Assembly (NCBI GenBank): GCA_945893045.1
Contig: CAMDEA010000017.1
Location: 1 to 64,000, forward strand
DNA from: Planctomyces sp. SH-PL62
GTDB lineage: Bacteria; Planctomycetota; Planctomycetia; Planctomycetales; Planctomycetaceae
Reading direction: 5' to 3'
Length of the DNA: 64,000 bases
The stretch's first letter is position 1; each line of letters opens with the position of its first letter. The notes beneath the pieces were generated by a model. That model worked only from the letters and a program-made list of their open reading frames with translations. It did not search any database and had not been told where the DNA came from. Made by a program: the position numbers and the translations under genes. Shown here in pieces: positions 19,117-28,206 of the stretch.

Positions 19117-19557
19117 TCAAGCCGCACGCACTCGCCCCGAACGGTCGGCGAGTTCAAACAGCGCTCCGACTTCATGGGACGTCAGATATCGAAAACCTTG
19201 GGGTGGATGAAAACCCGGCCAAAGATTGCGTAGAGACCACAACGAAATTGGTGACTGAAATGGTCGCACTTGGCCGACCCAAATCCCAATTCCCGTTTCG
19301 AGTCCATCGAAATAGGAATGGAATTGTTCGCGCGTCACTGCGGCAGTTCCGCGAGCGCGACGCCAAAGTGGCTCCAGTCGGGTTTCTGTGACATTCTCGA
19401 CCGTGAAGGTGCCGATGACTGCCGCAGTGGGAATTGTCGAATACACCAATACCTCATCACCTTTCGCTATTCGTGGAGCACGGCGGCGCAATTCCACCGT
19501 CTTTGTGCCAGCGAAGATCGCATCAGCGTAGCGTGGGTGAATGGAGAGCAAGAGCAT
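19117..19557 (-). CDS. ASCH domain protein (PUA-like fold)
   Basis: 146 residues from the ATG at 19557, which has a strong GAGGAG five bases upstream; a TTG four codons earlier is less likely. The N-terminus reads LLSIHPRYADAIFAGTKTVELRRR, cut here by residue limits of the motif IHPRYADAI and GTKTVELRRR, which is characteristic of ASCH domains, PUA-like modules linked to RNA. YqfB, a family member in E. coli, hydrolyses N4-acetylcytidine. The C-terminal WPGFHPPQGFRYL segment is also conserved as I recall. It overlaps the preceding gene by 35 bases, so coupled translation is likely. Association with GNAT and PIN domains upstream points to a shared RNA-directed function (inference). Confidence 0.82.
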   Translation of the reverse strand: MLLLSIHPRYADAIFAGTKTVELRRRAPRIAKGDEVLVYSTIPTAAVIGTFTVENVTETRLEPLWRRARGTAAVTREQFHSYFDGLETGIGIWVGQVRPFQSPISLWSLRNLWPGFHPPQGFRYLTSHEVGALFELADRSGRVRAA

Positions 19558-20533
19558 AAATCTCCTCAAACGCTTGAGAGGTTATTGAAGTGGGAGATTC
19601 AAGATTTGTGTTGATCCTGTTTCGCTTGAGCACTTCTTGAAACGTGTCCCAAGGAACTGGATGAGTTAGTTCGGTGTCGTGAAATCTGATTGCCATGATG
19701 TCGTTATCGAGGCTGTGTTTTGCAGTCTCGAAGACGTCCGACCATTCGTAGACCCCAAGGCGTTTGAATCGTCGAAACAATGGCTTGGGTTTATCGACGA
19801 CGACCTCGGCAATTCTGGAACAAGCTCGAATGGCCTTTCGACCTTCAAGGTTTCCTTTGTCACTGACGTACCAGAGGATTCGTCCTGGGGCTTTCACAAT
19901 TTGCGACCGTGCAGAGCGATAGTAGGCCGATTCTGGATTGAGGGCGAGGTCAATGTCTGCCCCCCACAAGGTCTGTCGAGCCAAGTGTTCGTCGAACAAG
20001 TGTTGCGCGAATTCAGGTCGGATTGGCACAATGAAATTGGATTGCTGCGCACCACTGAGCTTGACCGGCCAGAGAACGTGCTCGATTTCTGACTCAGCTT
20101 GCTGCGTCAATGGCAACCTCAGACTGGAGGCAAGTTGACCCACGATGGGATCACTTAGCCCACATTGTTCAACTCGATCGGCTAACTCGTATGGCGAATG
20201 AATCCCCGTGAAGGCCAGCTTGAACCAGCCTTCTGTTCCGGCAAGAAAACCGAGGTCGCAACACGCAGAAGCCTGGACGTCGTTGAGTTTTGGCTCTGTC
20301 ACGACGATGCCCGCTTTCCCTCGGCGGATCACGTTCTGAATCAATCCGGTGAGAATTGTCCGGGAGAGTGTCCCAGCGAGACGATGGGAACAAACTCGAA
20401 ACATCGGTAAGCGATCGAATGACTCGCGAGTATCGACCACATAAACCGCCAATGTTTTGCCGCCTTGGTCAGTGACCTGTTCACAAACAAAACGGTGTGG
20501 ATCGGCTTGAAAGGAATGAAGCAACGCCTCCAA
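19523..20533 (-). CDS. downstream part of a split gene: GNAT-like plus PUA/ASCH-like region
   Basis: 336 residues if read from the TTG at 20533, but there is no good ribosome-binding site. The frame is open and continuous back to the TAA at 20600-20602 that ends the GNAT-PIN gene, i.e. both lie in the same frame. Residues of about 25-110 look like a second acetyltransferase-type fold (TLSRTILTGLIQNVIRRGKA, then a GFLAGTEGWFKL stretch). The C-terminal half (ILWYVSDKG, FRRFKRLGVYEWSDV, IMAIRFHDTE) resembles a PUA/ASCH-like module. I believe 19523-21565 was, or is read as, one protein of about 680 residues. It could be a nonsense mutation, a sequencing error or stop readthrough. Confidence 0.65.
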   Translation of the reverse strand: MEALLHSFQADPHRFVCEQVTDQGGKTLAVYVVDTRESFDRLPMFRVCSHRLAGTLSRTILTGLIQNVIRRGKAGIVVTEPKLNDVQASACCDLGFLAGTEGWFKLAFTGIHSPYELADRVEQCGLSDPIVGQLASSLRLPLTQQAESEIEHVLWPVKLSGAQQSNFIVPIRPEFAQHLFDEHLARQTLWGADIDLALNPESAYYRSARSQIVKAPGRILWYVSDKGNLEGRKAIRACSRIAEVVVDKPKPLFRRFKRLGVYEWSDVFETAKHSLDNDIMAIRFHDTELTHPVPWDTFQEVLKRNRINTNLESPTSITSQAFEEIYALALHSPTLR

Positions 20534-20599
20534 CTCGCGCCTTGTTTCATCCGGACAACGAATCGCATTCAGAACGTCGTCGTTGGTCGTTCCGACGCG

Positions 20600-21565
20600 T
20601 TAACGCGAGATTTGTCTCGTCCCTGCGACCAAAGCTCTCTGATATTCTTCTTCTCGTACCAATTCGTCGATGCGCGCGATCAATTCAACTGGGCGCACGA
20701 TCGAAAGCCCACAAGCGTTGTAGACATCCTCGGCACGATCCAGCAGCGGACCATCGCGCGAAACAAAAACTGTGACATCAGCCGCGACTGCGCGAATCAA
20801 TTGACGGACATCGGATTCATCACGGGCCGATTTTGTGTTTGGGAACAGCGGCTTAATCAAGTTCTCGGCTCGCTGATATTCTGTCGGATGAGCCGTGAGA
20901 CGAGGAAACTCATTGGCATCGGAGAAACGTTTTAGGCGCAACGCTTCATCGGGTTGACGATGAAAGTCATTGAGCACTTCTTCTGTGATACAAAGCCGGA
21001 CTTCATCTTGTAGCCAGTCTGCTCGCAGACCGAGCGACTCGTCATTTCGTCGATCGACAATGTCAATCAAGACATTCGTGTCAATCACAACGTCGATTGC
21101 CGTCGGAGAGGCCTTGTGCGAGAACAAGGACGGCTTTCCATAGTCCATCCACCACACGGTCAACTTGCTGCCGCCAACCGCCCGACCCTCGCATTCTCGA
21201 TTTGCGAAGAAGCCAAGTTTGGGCCAGAAATCAGAGACATCGAAGTCCCTGCGGCACTTCAACTCAATGCCGCTTAGGTGGCTTGTGATCTTCACCAATT
21301 CTGCAACCAGTAGCCTCGCGATCCCCTTACCGCGTACAGCGGCTGCAGCGCATAGGTGAGTTATCTTTGCTTTCCCCTTGGCGCTCCGGAACAAGAGGTA
21401 TCCAAGAAGTTGATTCGCTTCGATAGCACCGATGATATGCCCGTCTTGAGCGTGTTCGTCGAACGCTCCCTCCGGCATCATGCCAAGCGTAGCGCTGTTG
21501 GCTCGCCAAAGTTTCTTAACTTCAGCCAAGTGGGCTGACGACGAATCGACTCTGATGATTTCCAC
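20600..21565 (-). CDS. GNAT acetyltransferase - PIN ribonuclease fusion protein
   Basis: 321 residues from the GTG at 21565, which has GAGGGAG upstream; a TTG at 21631 overlapping the previous stop is the alternative. Residues of about 1-150 form a GNAT N-acetyltransferase domain (IIGAIEANQLLGYLLF, then ITHLCAAAAVRGKGIARLLV, the acetyl-CoA loop RGKGIA). A PIN nuclease domain follows, with VVIDTNVLIDIVD (first catalytic Asp), a central acidic residue in ITEEVLNDF, and DESDVRQLIRAV then VFVSRDGPLL (further Asp residues). It ends at TAA 20600-20602, after which the same frame stays open for 359 codons. Both toxin families and RNA processing are possible roles. Confidence 0.8.
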   Translation of the reverse strand: MEIIRVDSSSAHLAEVKKLWRANSATLGMMPEGAFDEHAQDGHIIGAIEANQLLGYLLFRSAKGKAKITHLCAAAAVRGKGIARLLVAELVKITSHLSGIELKCRRDFDVSDFWPKLGFFANRECEGRAVGGSKLTVWWMDYGKPSLFSHKASPTAIDVVIDTNVLIDIVDRRNDESLGLRADWLQDEVRLCITEEVLNDFHRQPDEALRLKRFSDANEFPRLTAHPTEYQRAENLIKPLFPNTKSARDESDVRQLIRAVAADVTVFVSRDGPLLDRAEDVYNACGLSIVRPVELIARIDELVREEEYQRALVAGTRQISR

Positions 21566-21627
21566 GATGAAGGTGGCTCCCTCGTTTCCGAGAATGACTG
21601 GTCCCTGAGAGTCGTCGCGCTGGCTGA

Positions 21628-23586
21628 TCAATCGCCTCGGCTGGAGACGATCATCCGTTTGCCATCCGGGGTCCAGCAGCCGCCGACGTAATGACGGGCG
21701 GGATCCTGGCCTTTGACCAGCGTCGGCGGATCGTCGGTGTCGGGATCGAATTCATACATCTGCTGGTGATTTCGCTCGTCGCAGTGCATTCCGATGACGA
21801 TGCGGCGGCCGTTGGGATGCCAGGCGGGGTCTTCCACCATCGACTTCTTGCTGCTGGCTCGCACCTTTAGCTTGGGAGTCGCGGACGGATCGAGAATCAC
21901 CATTTCCTGAGTGGAGTCTGCCTTCAAAGCTTTCACGCAAATCCGGGAGCTGTCCGGAGACCAAGTCATGTTCCAGAAGACTTTCTGATAAGGATTCTCG
22001 TTGGCTGGCAGCAGCACTTCGATTTTTTTCGTGGCGACGTGGAACGCTTTCATCTCCAGCCCCTCGTAGTACGCGATCCGCTTGCCGTCGGGAGACCATT
22101 GGCCTCCCCAGCCCGTCGCATGGTGCTCGGCGTCGTTTTCGTCGGCGGGGTTCATCGTCCAGATTCCGTACTTGGGAGTGTTGCGATTGATCGCCAACCG
22201 CTTGCCATCGGGAGACCAGGTGGGCATCAGCCCCAAACACAGCTTGCGAGGCTTTCGTTCCTCCAAGTCCATGACGTAAACGGTGTCCCCTGCAACCGTC
22301 CCTGCAAACGAATCGAACGCCAACGTCTTGCCATCTGGCGACACCGACGGCGCGCCGACGTGATCGCGGGCACTCAGTTTGAAAAACGGTGCCCAGCCCG
22401 TGCCGTCTTCGTTCAGGACATAAAACTCGTTGGGCACTTTGACTTTGAAATAGAACTCCGTCGTCGAAAGTTGTTTATCGCCGTTCGTATCGAGCCGGCT
22501 GAAGTACAGCATCCGCAGCAACGGAAACTGCATTTGATCGAACTTGAACTCGGCGAAGGAGAGCTGGTCGTCACCGTTGGGATCGGTGAGCACCGACGTC
22601 CAAGGCATCACCATGTTGGATTGCGGAGTCAGCCGATATTCCGCCAGCGACAACAGGCCGTCCTGATTGAGATCGAAGCCGGGAAACGCATGTTCGGCGA
22701 GCCGTTTTTTCCAATCGGGCGAGCCAATCAACAGCTCATTCGGATCGAGCCGCGCGTCCAAGTTCTTGTCCATCGTCCGAAATTCCAGCACGGTATCGGC
22801 GAACCCACGCCACGGCAGACGGCAGAATTCCTCGAACGACACTACGCCGTTTTGGTCCAGATCGAGTTTCCCGAATTCTTCAGGCCCCTTGTCCCCGGCA
22901 TACGAACGTTCGAGATACTCAGTGCGGTCGAGCCGGTCATTTCGGTCGAGGTCGATGTGCAGCCACAGGTGATTGTTTGCGACATTGCCATTCGGGAACC
23001 GCATCAGTGCTCCGTCACCGCGACGAATCCCCAACTGAATCTCGACAAACCGCCGAGCCTCCGCGCGGCTCACCAGGCCATCCCCATTCGGGTCCGCTTC
23101 AAGTTGGATGGCATGCAGGGGGTTTGGTCCCATCTGCTGCATGTCCTTGGCGAATCGCGACAGGAACTGGGACCAATCCACCTTCCGCTGAGGATCCTGA
23201 TCCCAATTCCCAAACGCCTTGTCGATCGCCACGACCGACGAATCGACCGCCTTGGGCAAGTAGTCGGGCACCGCGCCCGGTTGATCAAACGCCGGAGCGG
23301 TCCGCACGCAAGCAAACTCTTCCAAACTCAGCGAGCTGTTCTCATCAACGTCGTAGAGCTTGAAGTCCCGCTTTGCGACATCGGCCGCTCCACGGCCAGC
23401 CACAAATTCTTCCAGCGATAGAGATTGATCTTCGTTGCGATCGGCCTTCTTGAACGCCGCTGACACGGCTGTGGGAATTTCCGTGGACGGGTCATCCGCG
23501 AACAATCCGCTCGCGCTGCTGATCGCCGTGACGACAACCATCGTCACACACACCAACCGCCTGACGAACCGCGTTGATCCCCGCAT
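21628..23586 (-). CDS. secreted EF-hand and WD40/TolB-like beta-propeller protein
   Basis: 652 residues from the ATG at 23586 (GGGGG upstream). An in-frame ATG at 23625 lies within the repeat at 23619-23772 and is less likely. A signal peptide of about 35 residues (RRLVCVTMVVVTAISSASGL) is followed by about nine EF-hand loops, e.g. DRNEDQSLSLEEF, DVDENSSLSLEEF, DPNGDGLVSRAEA, DLDQNGVVSFEEF, DLNQDGLLSLAEY and DTNGDKQLSTTEF. The C-terminal half has six PD40/TolB-like repeats (SPDGKTLAF, SPDGKRLAI, SPDGKRIAY, SPDSSRICV, HPNGRRIVI, TPDGKRMIV). The protein is predicted to be extracytoplasmic and calcium-binding; ligand unknown. Its stop overlaps the frame of the GNAT-PIN gene. Confidence 0.88.
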   Translation of the reverse strand: MRGSTRFVRRLVCVTMVVVTAISSASGLFADDPSTEIPTAVSAAFKKADRNEDQSLSLEEFVAGRGAADVAKRDFKLYDVDENSSLSLEEFACVRTAPAFDQPGAVPDYLPKAVDSSVVAIDKAFGNWDQDPQRKVDWSQFLSRFAKDMQQMGPNPLHAIQLEADPNGDGLVSRAEARRFVEIQLGIRRGDGALMRFPNGNVANNHLWLHIDLDRNDRLDRTEYLERSYAGDKGPEEFGKLDLDQNGVVSFEEFCRLPWRGFADTVLEFRTMDKNLDARLDPNELLIGSPDWKKRLAEHAFPGFDLNQDGLLSLAEYRLTPQSNMVMPWTSVLTDPNGDDQLSFAEFKFDQMQFPLLRMLYFSRLDTNGDKQLSTTEFYFKVKVPNEFYVLNEDGTGWAPFFKLSARDHVGAPSVSPDGKTLAFDSFAGTVAGDTVYVMDLEERKPRKLCLGLMPTWSPDGKRLAINRNTPKYGIWTMNPADENDAEHHATGWGGQWSPDGKRIAYYEGLEMKAFHVATKKIEVLLPANENPYQKVFWNMTWSPDSSRICVKALKADSTQEMVILDPSATPKLKVRASSKKSMVEDPAWHPNGRRIVIGMHCDERNHQQMYEFDPDTDDPPTLVKGQDPARHYVGGCWTPDGKRMIVSSRGD

Positions 23587-23618
23587 CACAAATCCCCCGC
23601 AAGAGTCAGAAACCGAAT

Positions 23619-23772
23619 CCACCATTCAAACCAAGACCTCGAACGCCGAGTCCTTCAAACGGCTGGGCGTTGTCGTTGGCAGTGGGAAGAGTTTAGGGAA
23701 CACTAATCTACGCTAATTCACGCTAATCTTTTTCTGTCCGGATTAGCGAAGATCAGCGTCGATGAGTGTTCC
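23619..23772. repeat. composite repeat, copy without the GxxExxY gene
   Basis: The stretch aligns along its length with 18268-18420, including CCTTCAAACGGCTGGGCGT and the palindrome between GGAACACTAATC and the degenerate end GATGAGTGTTCC. It sits between the divergent-side start of the EF-hand gene and the end of the LTxxQ gene. No GxxExxY gene follows. Confidence 0.85.
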
Positions 23773-23788
23773 TGACCGTTCGAGATTC

Positions 23789-24403
23789 CTATTTCTGCGG
23801 TTTCGGTTTCGCGGCGTTCGCCAGTTCCTCGGTCGCGGCTTTTTCCCAAGCGGCTTTTTGATTGGGGGAGAAGATGCCTTCTAGTTTGGCTTTGAAATTG
23901 GAGGAGATGCGGTCTCGCTTCTGTTGTTGCAGCGACTTTTGCAAATCATCGTTGCCTTTGGCGGACGTCAGTTGCACTGCGAATTCTTCCGCGGCGGCCT
24001 TTGAGACTTCCAGGTGAGCGGCGTTGATTTGTTCGATCAGCGTCCGCTGCTCGGCGGTCAGGATGTTGGAGACTTTCGTGCGCAGGTTGGCGTACGCCTC
24101 TTGAGTCGCCTTTTGTCGCGCTTCACGTTCGGCATCCGACACGGTGACATTGGGGTCTTTGATCTTCTTGCCCCGGAGTTGTTCGTTGTCGATCGTTTCC
24201 CGCCGAGCTTCCTGGAGCTTCACGATCTGCTCGTCGGAGAGTAGCAGCGCCGCATTCAAACCCGGTACGAGTTGATCGGCGAACTCTTGTTTCGGCACTG
24301 ACCAGAACGGGAAATTGCCGATCGCGGGTTTCTTTGCCTGAGCCTCCGCCAGCGTTGCCAGGCACAATGACGCAATGACGAGGAACGAGAGTCGTCGAAA
24401 CAT
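23789..24403 (-). CDS. secreted LTxxQ-type (Spy-like) protein
   Basis: 204 residues from the ATG at 24403, preceded by GGGGAGG; the long open frame upstream is antisense noise from the neighbouring kinase gene. A signal peptide (RRLSFLVIASLCLATLAEAQ) is followed by an all-helical, Gln/Lys/Glu-rich body. Two LTxxQ-like segments are seen: LSDEQIVKLQEARRE and ILTAEQRTLIEQIN, as in Spy/CpxP-related periplasmic proteins that bind unfolded proteins or metals. It ends in a Pro/Lys-rich tail. Function here is inferred only from helical pattern and location. The 178 bases between this gene and the kinase gene show no further gene. Confidence 0.75.
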   Translation of the reverse strand: MFRRLSFLVIASLCLATLAEAQAKKPAIGNFPFWSVPKQEFADQLVPGLNAALLLSDEQIVKLQEARRETIDNEQLRGKKIKDPNVTVSDAEREARQKATQEAYANLRTKVSNILTAEQRTLIEQINAAHLEVSKAAAEEFAVQLTSAKGNDDLQKSLQQQKRDRISSNFKAKLEGIFSPNQKAAWEKAATEELANAAKPKPQK

Positions 24404-24581
24404 GAGAGAACCTCCCCGATCGTGAGCACGCCGACGTCGCGCAGACAGTGCGCCGCGTTGGGCGTTGCTCGGGCCATGAATCCCCAAAGTCGCGGGACAT
24501 GTTACCAAGGCTTTGTCGCAGTGGCAGAGTCGGGACCACTCGCTGGCGCGTCGCGCTGGAGTCACCCCAGCAACAAGGTGG

Positions 24582-26984
24582 TTAGTTCGAGACCGGTTGC
24601 GGGCGTGCCGGCTGCAAGGCGGGTTGGTTGGGTTGCAGGTAGTCGGCGTAGTTGCCGGCGTAGGTCGTGTATTTGCCAGAGGGGTCGGTGACTCCATTGG
24701 CGACGACGCCGAACAGTTCGATGTCGTGTTGCCGGAGCAGATGGTTCGCCTGTCGTAGCGCGAGCCGCGAGTTCTTCTGCGTCCGAACGACCAGCACCAA
24801 TCCATCGGTGCGAGCGGCAACGATGCACGGATCGCTGACGACCAGCAGCGGCGGAGTATCGACCAGGACGAAGTCGAACTCGCGCCGAGCTTCCGCCAGC
24901 AAGGCATCGAAGCGAGGTGACGAGAGCGTTTCGGCGGGGTTCGACGGGCTGAAGCCAGCGGTCAGCAGCCACAGATTTGGGACCGGGCAATCTTGGACGG
25001 CATTGATGAGCTGAATCTCGCCTGACAGAACTTCGGTGGTGCCGACGTCTTGCCGCGCGTGGAACAGGCGATGAATCGTCGGGCGGCGCAGGTCGGCGTC
25101 GAGCAGCAGCACGCGCTTGCCCGATTGAGCCAGGGCGATCGCCAGATTTGAGATGAAGGTCGATTTGCCATCGCCCGGTTCGGGGCTGCTGACTTGGATC
25201 ACCTTCTGTTTCGGATTAAGGCCGACGAACAGCGCGGTGCGGACGTTGCGATACGCTTCCGCCTCGATGGAACCGGGGCGATGGAAATAGCACAGCGACG
25301 GTTGCAGCGGAACATCGGGATCGAACGGGGTGAGACCGGCGTCGAACTGTGGAACGCTGCCGAGCACCTGCGCTCCGTCGATCAGCTTGCGGACATCGGA
25401 GACCGATTTGATCGTCGTGTCGCGCCATTCGCGGAGGAAGATGATGCCCGCGAAGATCGCCAGCACGAATCCGGTCGCGGCTCCGACGATCTTGAGGTAG
25501 CGCTTCACGCTCCACTCTTCGCGCGCGGGAGCCAAGATCGTCATCGAGTAGTCCTGGCTGTCGCGCGTCATGTCCAGATTGCTGACGTTGCTGACGATCG
25601 CAGTCCATTGAGCCTTCAGCCGTTCCAATTCATCGTTGAGGTATTGGTCATCCACCAGGAACTTGGCAATGTCTTTGACCGCTTTGGTTTCTGCGTCGTA
25701 GAGCTTCGTCAGTTCGGCATCGCGGTGGTCGAGCTCTTCGAGTTGTTGTTTGAGGAACTGCATGTAGCCGGCGACGACGTCGATCTTTTCGCCTTTGCCG
25801 TTGCGACCAGTCAGCTCGGTGAGCGACACGCCGCGAGCCGCATAGAACTCCTTGAGCTTCGCGATGCTGCGACGCACGTTGACGACGTCCGGATGATCGT
25901 CGGAGTAATCGCGCAATAGTTTCTGCTCTTCGATCAGCAGCGGCAGCAGTTGAGTGGCAGCCAGCTCCGCCGGGTTCGGTCCACCGAGCAGTCCGTTGGG
26001 ACCATTGGCCGCTTGACCTCCGCCCGCCGCTTGCGAGGTCGCGATCAGCAGCCGCACGACGCTTTCGAGTTCTTCGTGCGACTGGCCTTCGTCGATTGCG
26101 TTCTGCAACGCTTGCCACTTGCCGTTGATCTCGACGCGGCGGAGCACGTTGGCGGTGCGGTCCCGTTCAATTCCGACGGCTCTCTCCTGATGCACGTTGG
26201 TGACATCGCCCGGCTGCCGCTTATCTCCTGGAGCCGTCCGCCACAGCAGCGGAGCCTCTTTGCGAAACTCCAGCAGTTCGGCCTGCTTCTGTTCGATCTT
26301 TTTGGCCAACTCGTTGTCCATCTTGGAGATTTGCCGGGACAGCTCGCTAGTGGCGCTCTGCTGCGATTCGGCGATGTAGTCGCTGTAGGCTTGGATGATG
26401 GCGTTGACGACGGCGCGCGCGTCCGCGCGTTGCTTGTTGCGGTACTTGATCTCGAAGACGTTCAGCGTCGAGTTGTCCTGGCCGGCGGTTCGTTTGACCT
26501 CCAGGCAGTCCAGAATGTCTTCGACCGGATCGTCCGACTGCTGCAAAGTTGGTAGCTCGTTGAGTCGGCCGAGTGCGATCGCTTTGTCGATGATCTTGGG
26601 ACTCTTGATGATCGCGACGTGTTCGCCGCGTCCTTCGCTGAGCAGTGTCTGATTCAATGTCTCGCGAGTTGGCACTTGAGCTTTCCGCGACACAAGAATC
26701 TGCGCGACGGCGTTGTACTCCGGCCCCAGCCGGTTGAACGCGATTTGGCCCAGCGCGAGACCGCCGAGCAGTCCCATCAGCAAGAACCACTTGTATTGGT
26801 TGGCGATCTGCACGAAGTCGAACTCGCGCGGCGGCGGTTCGTCCGACGCGGACGTGTTCATGAACTCGGATGGCTGGCCGCTGTTGCGACGGCCGGTTCG
26901 TTGCCGAGCCGGTACGTCGGTCGTTTCGGGCGGCGTGGACGGGTCCAGAAACTCAAACGGCTTGTCGGCGTTGACGGGTTTCAT
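24582..26984 (-). CDS. exopolysaccharide tyrosine autokinase (Wzc-like BY-kinase)
   Basis: About 800 residues. It is a polysaccharide co-polymerase fused to a bacterial tyrosine kinase, controlling chain length and export of exopolysaccharide at the inner membrane. A Wzz-type N-terminus with a membrane helix at about 66-83 (WFLLMGLLGGLALGQIAF) is followed by a long periplasmic coiled-coil region, and a second helix near 495-518 (YLKIVGAATGFVLAIFAG). The cytoplasmic kinase has Walker A SPEPGDGKST (about 600), Walker A' LLLDADLRRPT and Walker B FVLVDTPPL (about 705), and ends in a Tyr cluster (YTTYAGNYADY) for autophosphorylation. ATG at 26984 or 26999 may be used; no clear ribosome-binding site. 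It is upstream of nothing else in the same operon here, but a sugar-nucleotide epimerase lies 259 bases behind it on the same strand. Confidence 0.93.
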   Translation of the reverse strand: MKPVNADKPFEFLDPSTPPETTDVPARQRTGRRNSGQPSEFMNTSASDEPPPREFDFVQIANQYKWFLLMGLLGGLALGQIAFNRLGPEYNAVAQILVSRKAQVPTRETLNQTLLSEGRGEHVAIIKSPKIIDKAIALGRLNELPTLQQSDDPVEDILDCLEVKRTAGQDNSTLNVFEIKYRNKQRADARAVVNAIIQAYSDYIAESQQSATSELSRQISKMDNELAKKIEQKQAELLEFRKEAPLLWRTAPGDKRQPGDVTNVHQERAVGIERDRTANVLRRVEINGKWQALQNAIDEGQSHEELESVVRLLIATSQAAGGGQAANGPNGLLGGPNPAELAATQLLPLLIEEQKLLRDYSDDHPDVVNVRRSIAKLKEFYAARGVSLTELTGRNGKGEKIDVVAGYMQFLKQQLEELDHRDAELTKLYDAETKAVKDIAKFLVDDQYLNDELERLKAQWTAIVSNVSNLDMTRDSQDYSMTILAPAREEWSVKRYLKIVGAATGFVLAIFAGIIFLREWRDTTIKSVSDVRKLIDGAQVLGSVPQFDAGLTPFDPDVPLQPSLCYFHRPGSIEAEAYRNVRTALFVGLNPKQKVIQVSSPEPGDGKSTFISNLAIALAQSGKRVLLLDADLRRPTIHRLFHARQDVGTTEVLSGEIQLINAVQDCPVPNLWLLTAGFSPSNPAETLSSPRFDALLAEARREFDFVLVDTPPLLVVSDPCIVAARTDGLVLVVRTQKNSRLALRQANHLLRQHDIELFGVVANGVTDPSGKYTTYAGNYADYLQPNQPALQPARPQPVSN

Positions 26985-27015
26985 GATTTCAAATCTCAAA
27001 TTTCAGATTTCAAAT
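26985..27015. promoter_or_regulatory. direct repeat before the tyrosine autokinase gene
   Basis: GATTTCAAAT occurs twice (26985-26994 and 27006-27015), 21 bases apart, i.e. about two helical turns, just upstream of the start codon. It could be an operator, but AT-rich words of this kind are common in intergenic DNA; this is a weak call. Confidence 0.3.
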
Positions 27016-27036
27016 GGGCGTCATCGGCCAATCGGC

Positions 27037-27239
27037 CTTGGCCCCAACGGGGACTGACTCGATAGCCCAGGGCAACGCCCTGGGTTGGTAAATCACCAAC
27101 TGTGGTTAAGCCCCAACGGGGCGCAACTGGCATGACGTCCGTCCGAGTTACGCCCCTTCAGGGCTGAAAAGGTTCTCTCGAATGACTCACCCAGGGCGTT
27201 GCCCTGGGCTATCGAGTCACGCTCCCTTTGGGGCTGAAA
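27037..27239. repeat. about 200-bp multi-hairpin element, copy 1
   Basis: A nested set of inverted repeats. The outer part has CCCCAACGGGG, CTCGATAGCCCAGGGC and AACGCCCTGGGTT at the left, and ACCCAGGGCGTTGCCCTGGG with CTATCGAGTC at the right. The inner part has GCCCCAACGGGGCGCAACTG facing GTTACGCCCCTTCAGGGCTG. Relatives: 31098-31302, 40312-40525 and 43629-43812. It fills the gap between the kinase and epimerase genes and ends four bases from the epimerase stop codon. Confidence 0.88.
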
Positions 27240-27242
27240 TTG

Positions 27243-28184
27243 TCAGGTCGCGTACACCTTGGCGTAGTAGTCGATGGTTCGTTGCAGCCCGTCGGTCAAT
27301 GTGACCTGCGGGCGATAGCCGAGTTCTCGTTCGGTGGCGGAGATGTCCGCCCACGAATCTTGGATGTCGCCGACTCGCGGCGGAGCGAAGATTGGATCGA
27401 ACGGGACGTTGAGCCGTTCGCAGATCATGCGCAGCAGGTCGATCACGCTGAGCGATTGACCGCAGGCGACATTGAAGACTTTGCCGCTGACGTTGCTCGC
27501 CGTCGCGGCCAGCAAGTTGGCGTGGACCGCGTTGCCAACGTAAACGAAATCGCGCGACTGCGAGCCGTCGCCGAAGATCGTCGGACGTTTGCCTTGCAGC
27601 AGCGCGGAGACAAACAGCGGAATCACCGCAGAGTATGGACTGGCCGGGTCTTGTCGCTCGCCGAAGATGTTGAAGTAGCGCAGCCGCACGGTTTCGAGCG
27701 GATAGACCGCCGCGAACGATTCGCAATACAGCTCGCCGGCCAGCTTCGCGGCGGCATAGGGCGAGAGCACCTGTGGCAATTGTGATTCGCGTTTCGGCAT
27801 CACCGGATCGTTGCCATACGCGCTGCTCGATCCGGCGTAGACGACTCGTCGCACGCCGGCTTGTCGAGCGGCGTCCAGCACAGTGATGGTTCCGGTGACG
27901 CAGGCCGTGTGAACTGCAATCGGGTCTTTGACGCTCAGCGGCACGGACGCCAGCGCAGCTTGGTGGAAGATGACCTCGACTCCCTCGACCGCGCGTCGCA
28001 CCGCGATCGGATGCGAGACGTCGCCGTGCCAGAACTCATAGCCGTCCTTCAGATGGGCCAGATTCGCGCGTGAGCCGGTGCAGAGGTTGTCGAGCACTCG
28101 AACGTGATGCCCTTCCTCGACCAATCGCGTCGTGATGTGCGACCCGATGAACCCCGCGCCGCCGGTCACCAAATACGTCGTCAC
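27243..28184 (-). CDS. NAD-dependent nucleotide-sugar epimerase (UDP-GlcNAc/Glc 4-epimerase-like)
   Basis: 313 residues, extended short-chain dehydrogenase fold. The NAD-binding TGGAGFIGS is at residues 7-15, the acidic residue that binds ribose in VLDNLCTG at 30-37, the catalytic Ser in YAGSSSAYG (about 116-124) and YAAAK with Tyr143 and Lys147. [16 protein letters not shown] and [11 protein letters not shown] match the WbpP/TviC-like sub-group of 4-epimerases, which make UDP-GalNAc or UDP-Gal for surface polysaccharide. The exact substrate cannot be read from sequence alone. Its location behind the tyrosine autokinase fits exopolysaccharide synthesis. Confidence 0.93.
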   Translation of the reverse strand: MTTYLVTGGAGFIGSHITTRLVEEGHHVRVLDNLCTGSRANLAHLKDGYEFWHGDVSHPIAVRRAVEGVEVIFHQAALASVPLSVKDPIAVHTACVTGTITVLDAARQAGVRRVVYAGSSSAYGNDPVMPKRESQLPQVLSPYAAAKLAGELYCESFAAVYPLETVRLRYFNIFGERQDPASPYSAVIPLFVSALLQGKRPTIFGDGSQSRDFVYVGNAVHANLLAATASNVSGKVFNVACGQSLSVIDLLRMICERLNVPFDPIFAPPRVGDIQDSWADISATERELGYRPQVTLTDGLQRTIDYYAKVYAT

Positions 28185-28206
28185 AAAACAGACTCCCCGA
28201 CTCGTC

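Noticed and set aside
20600-20602. A fourth selenocysteine or recoded stop in the GNAT-PIN gene
   Set aside because: The codon is TAA, not TGA, and it is not at a redox motif. It is treated as a nonsense mutation, error or readthrough.
24404-24907. Long N-terminal extension of the LTxxQ protein
   Set aside because: A clear ribosome-binding site and signal peptide start at 24403; upstream codons overlap the kinase gene out of frame and are not protein-like.
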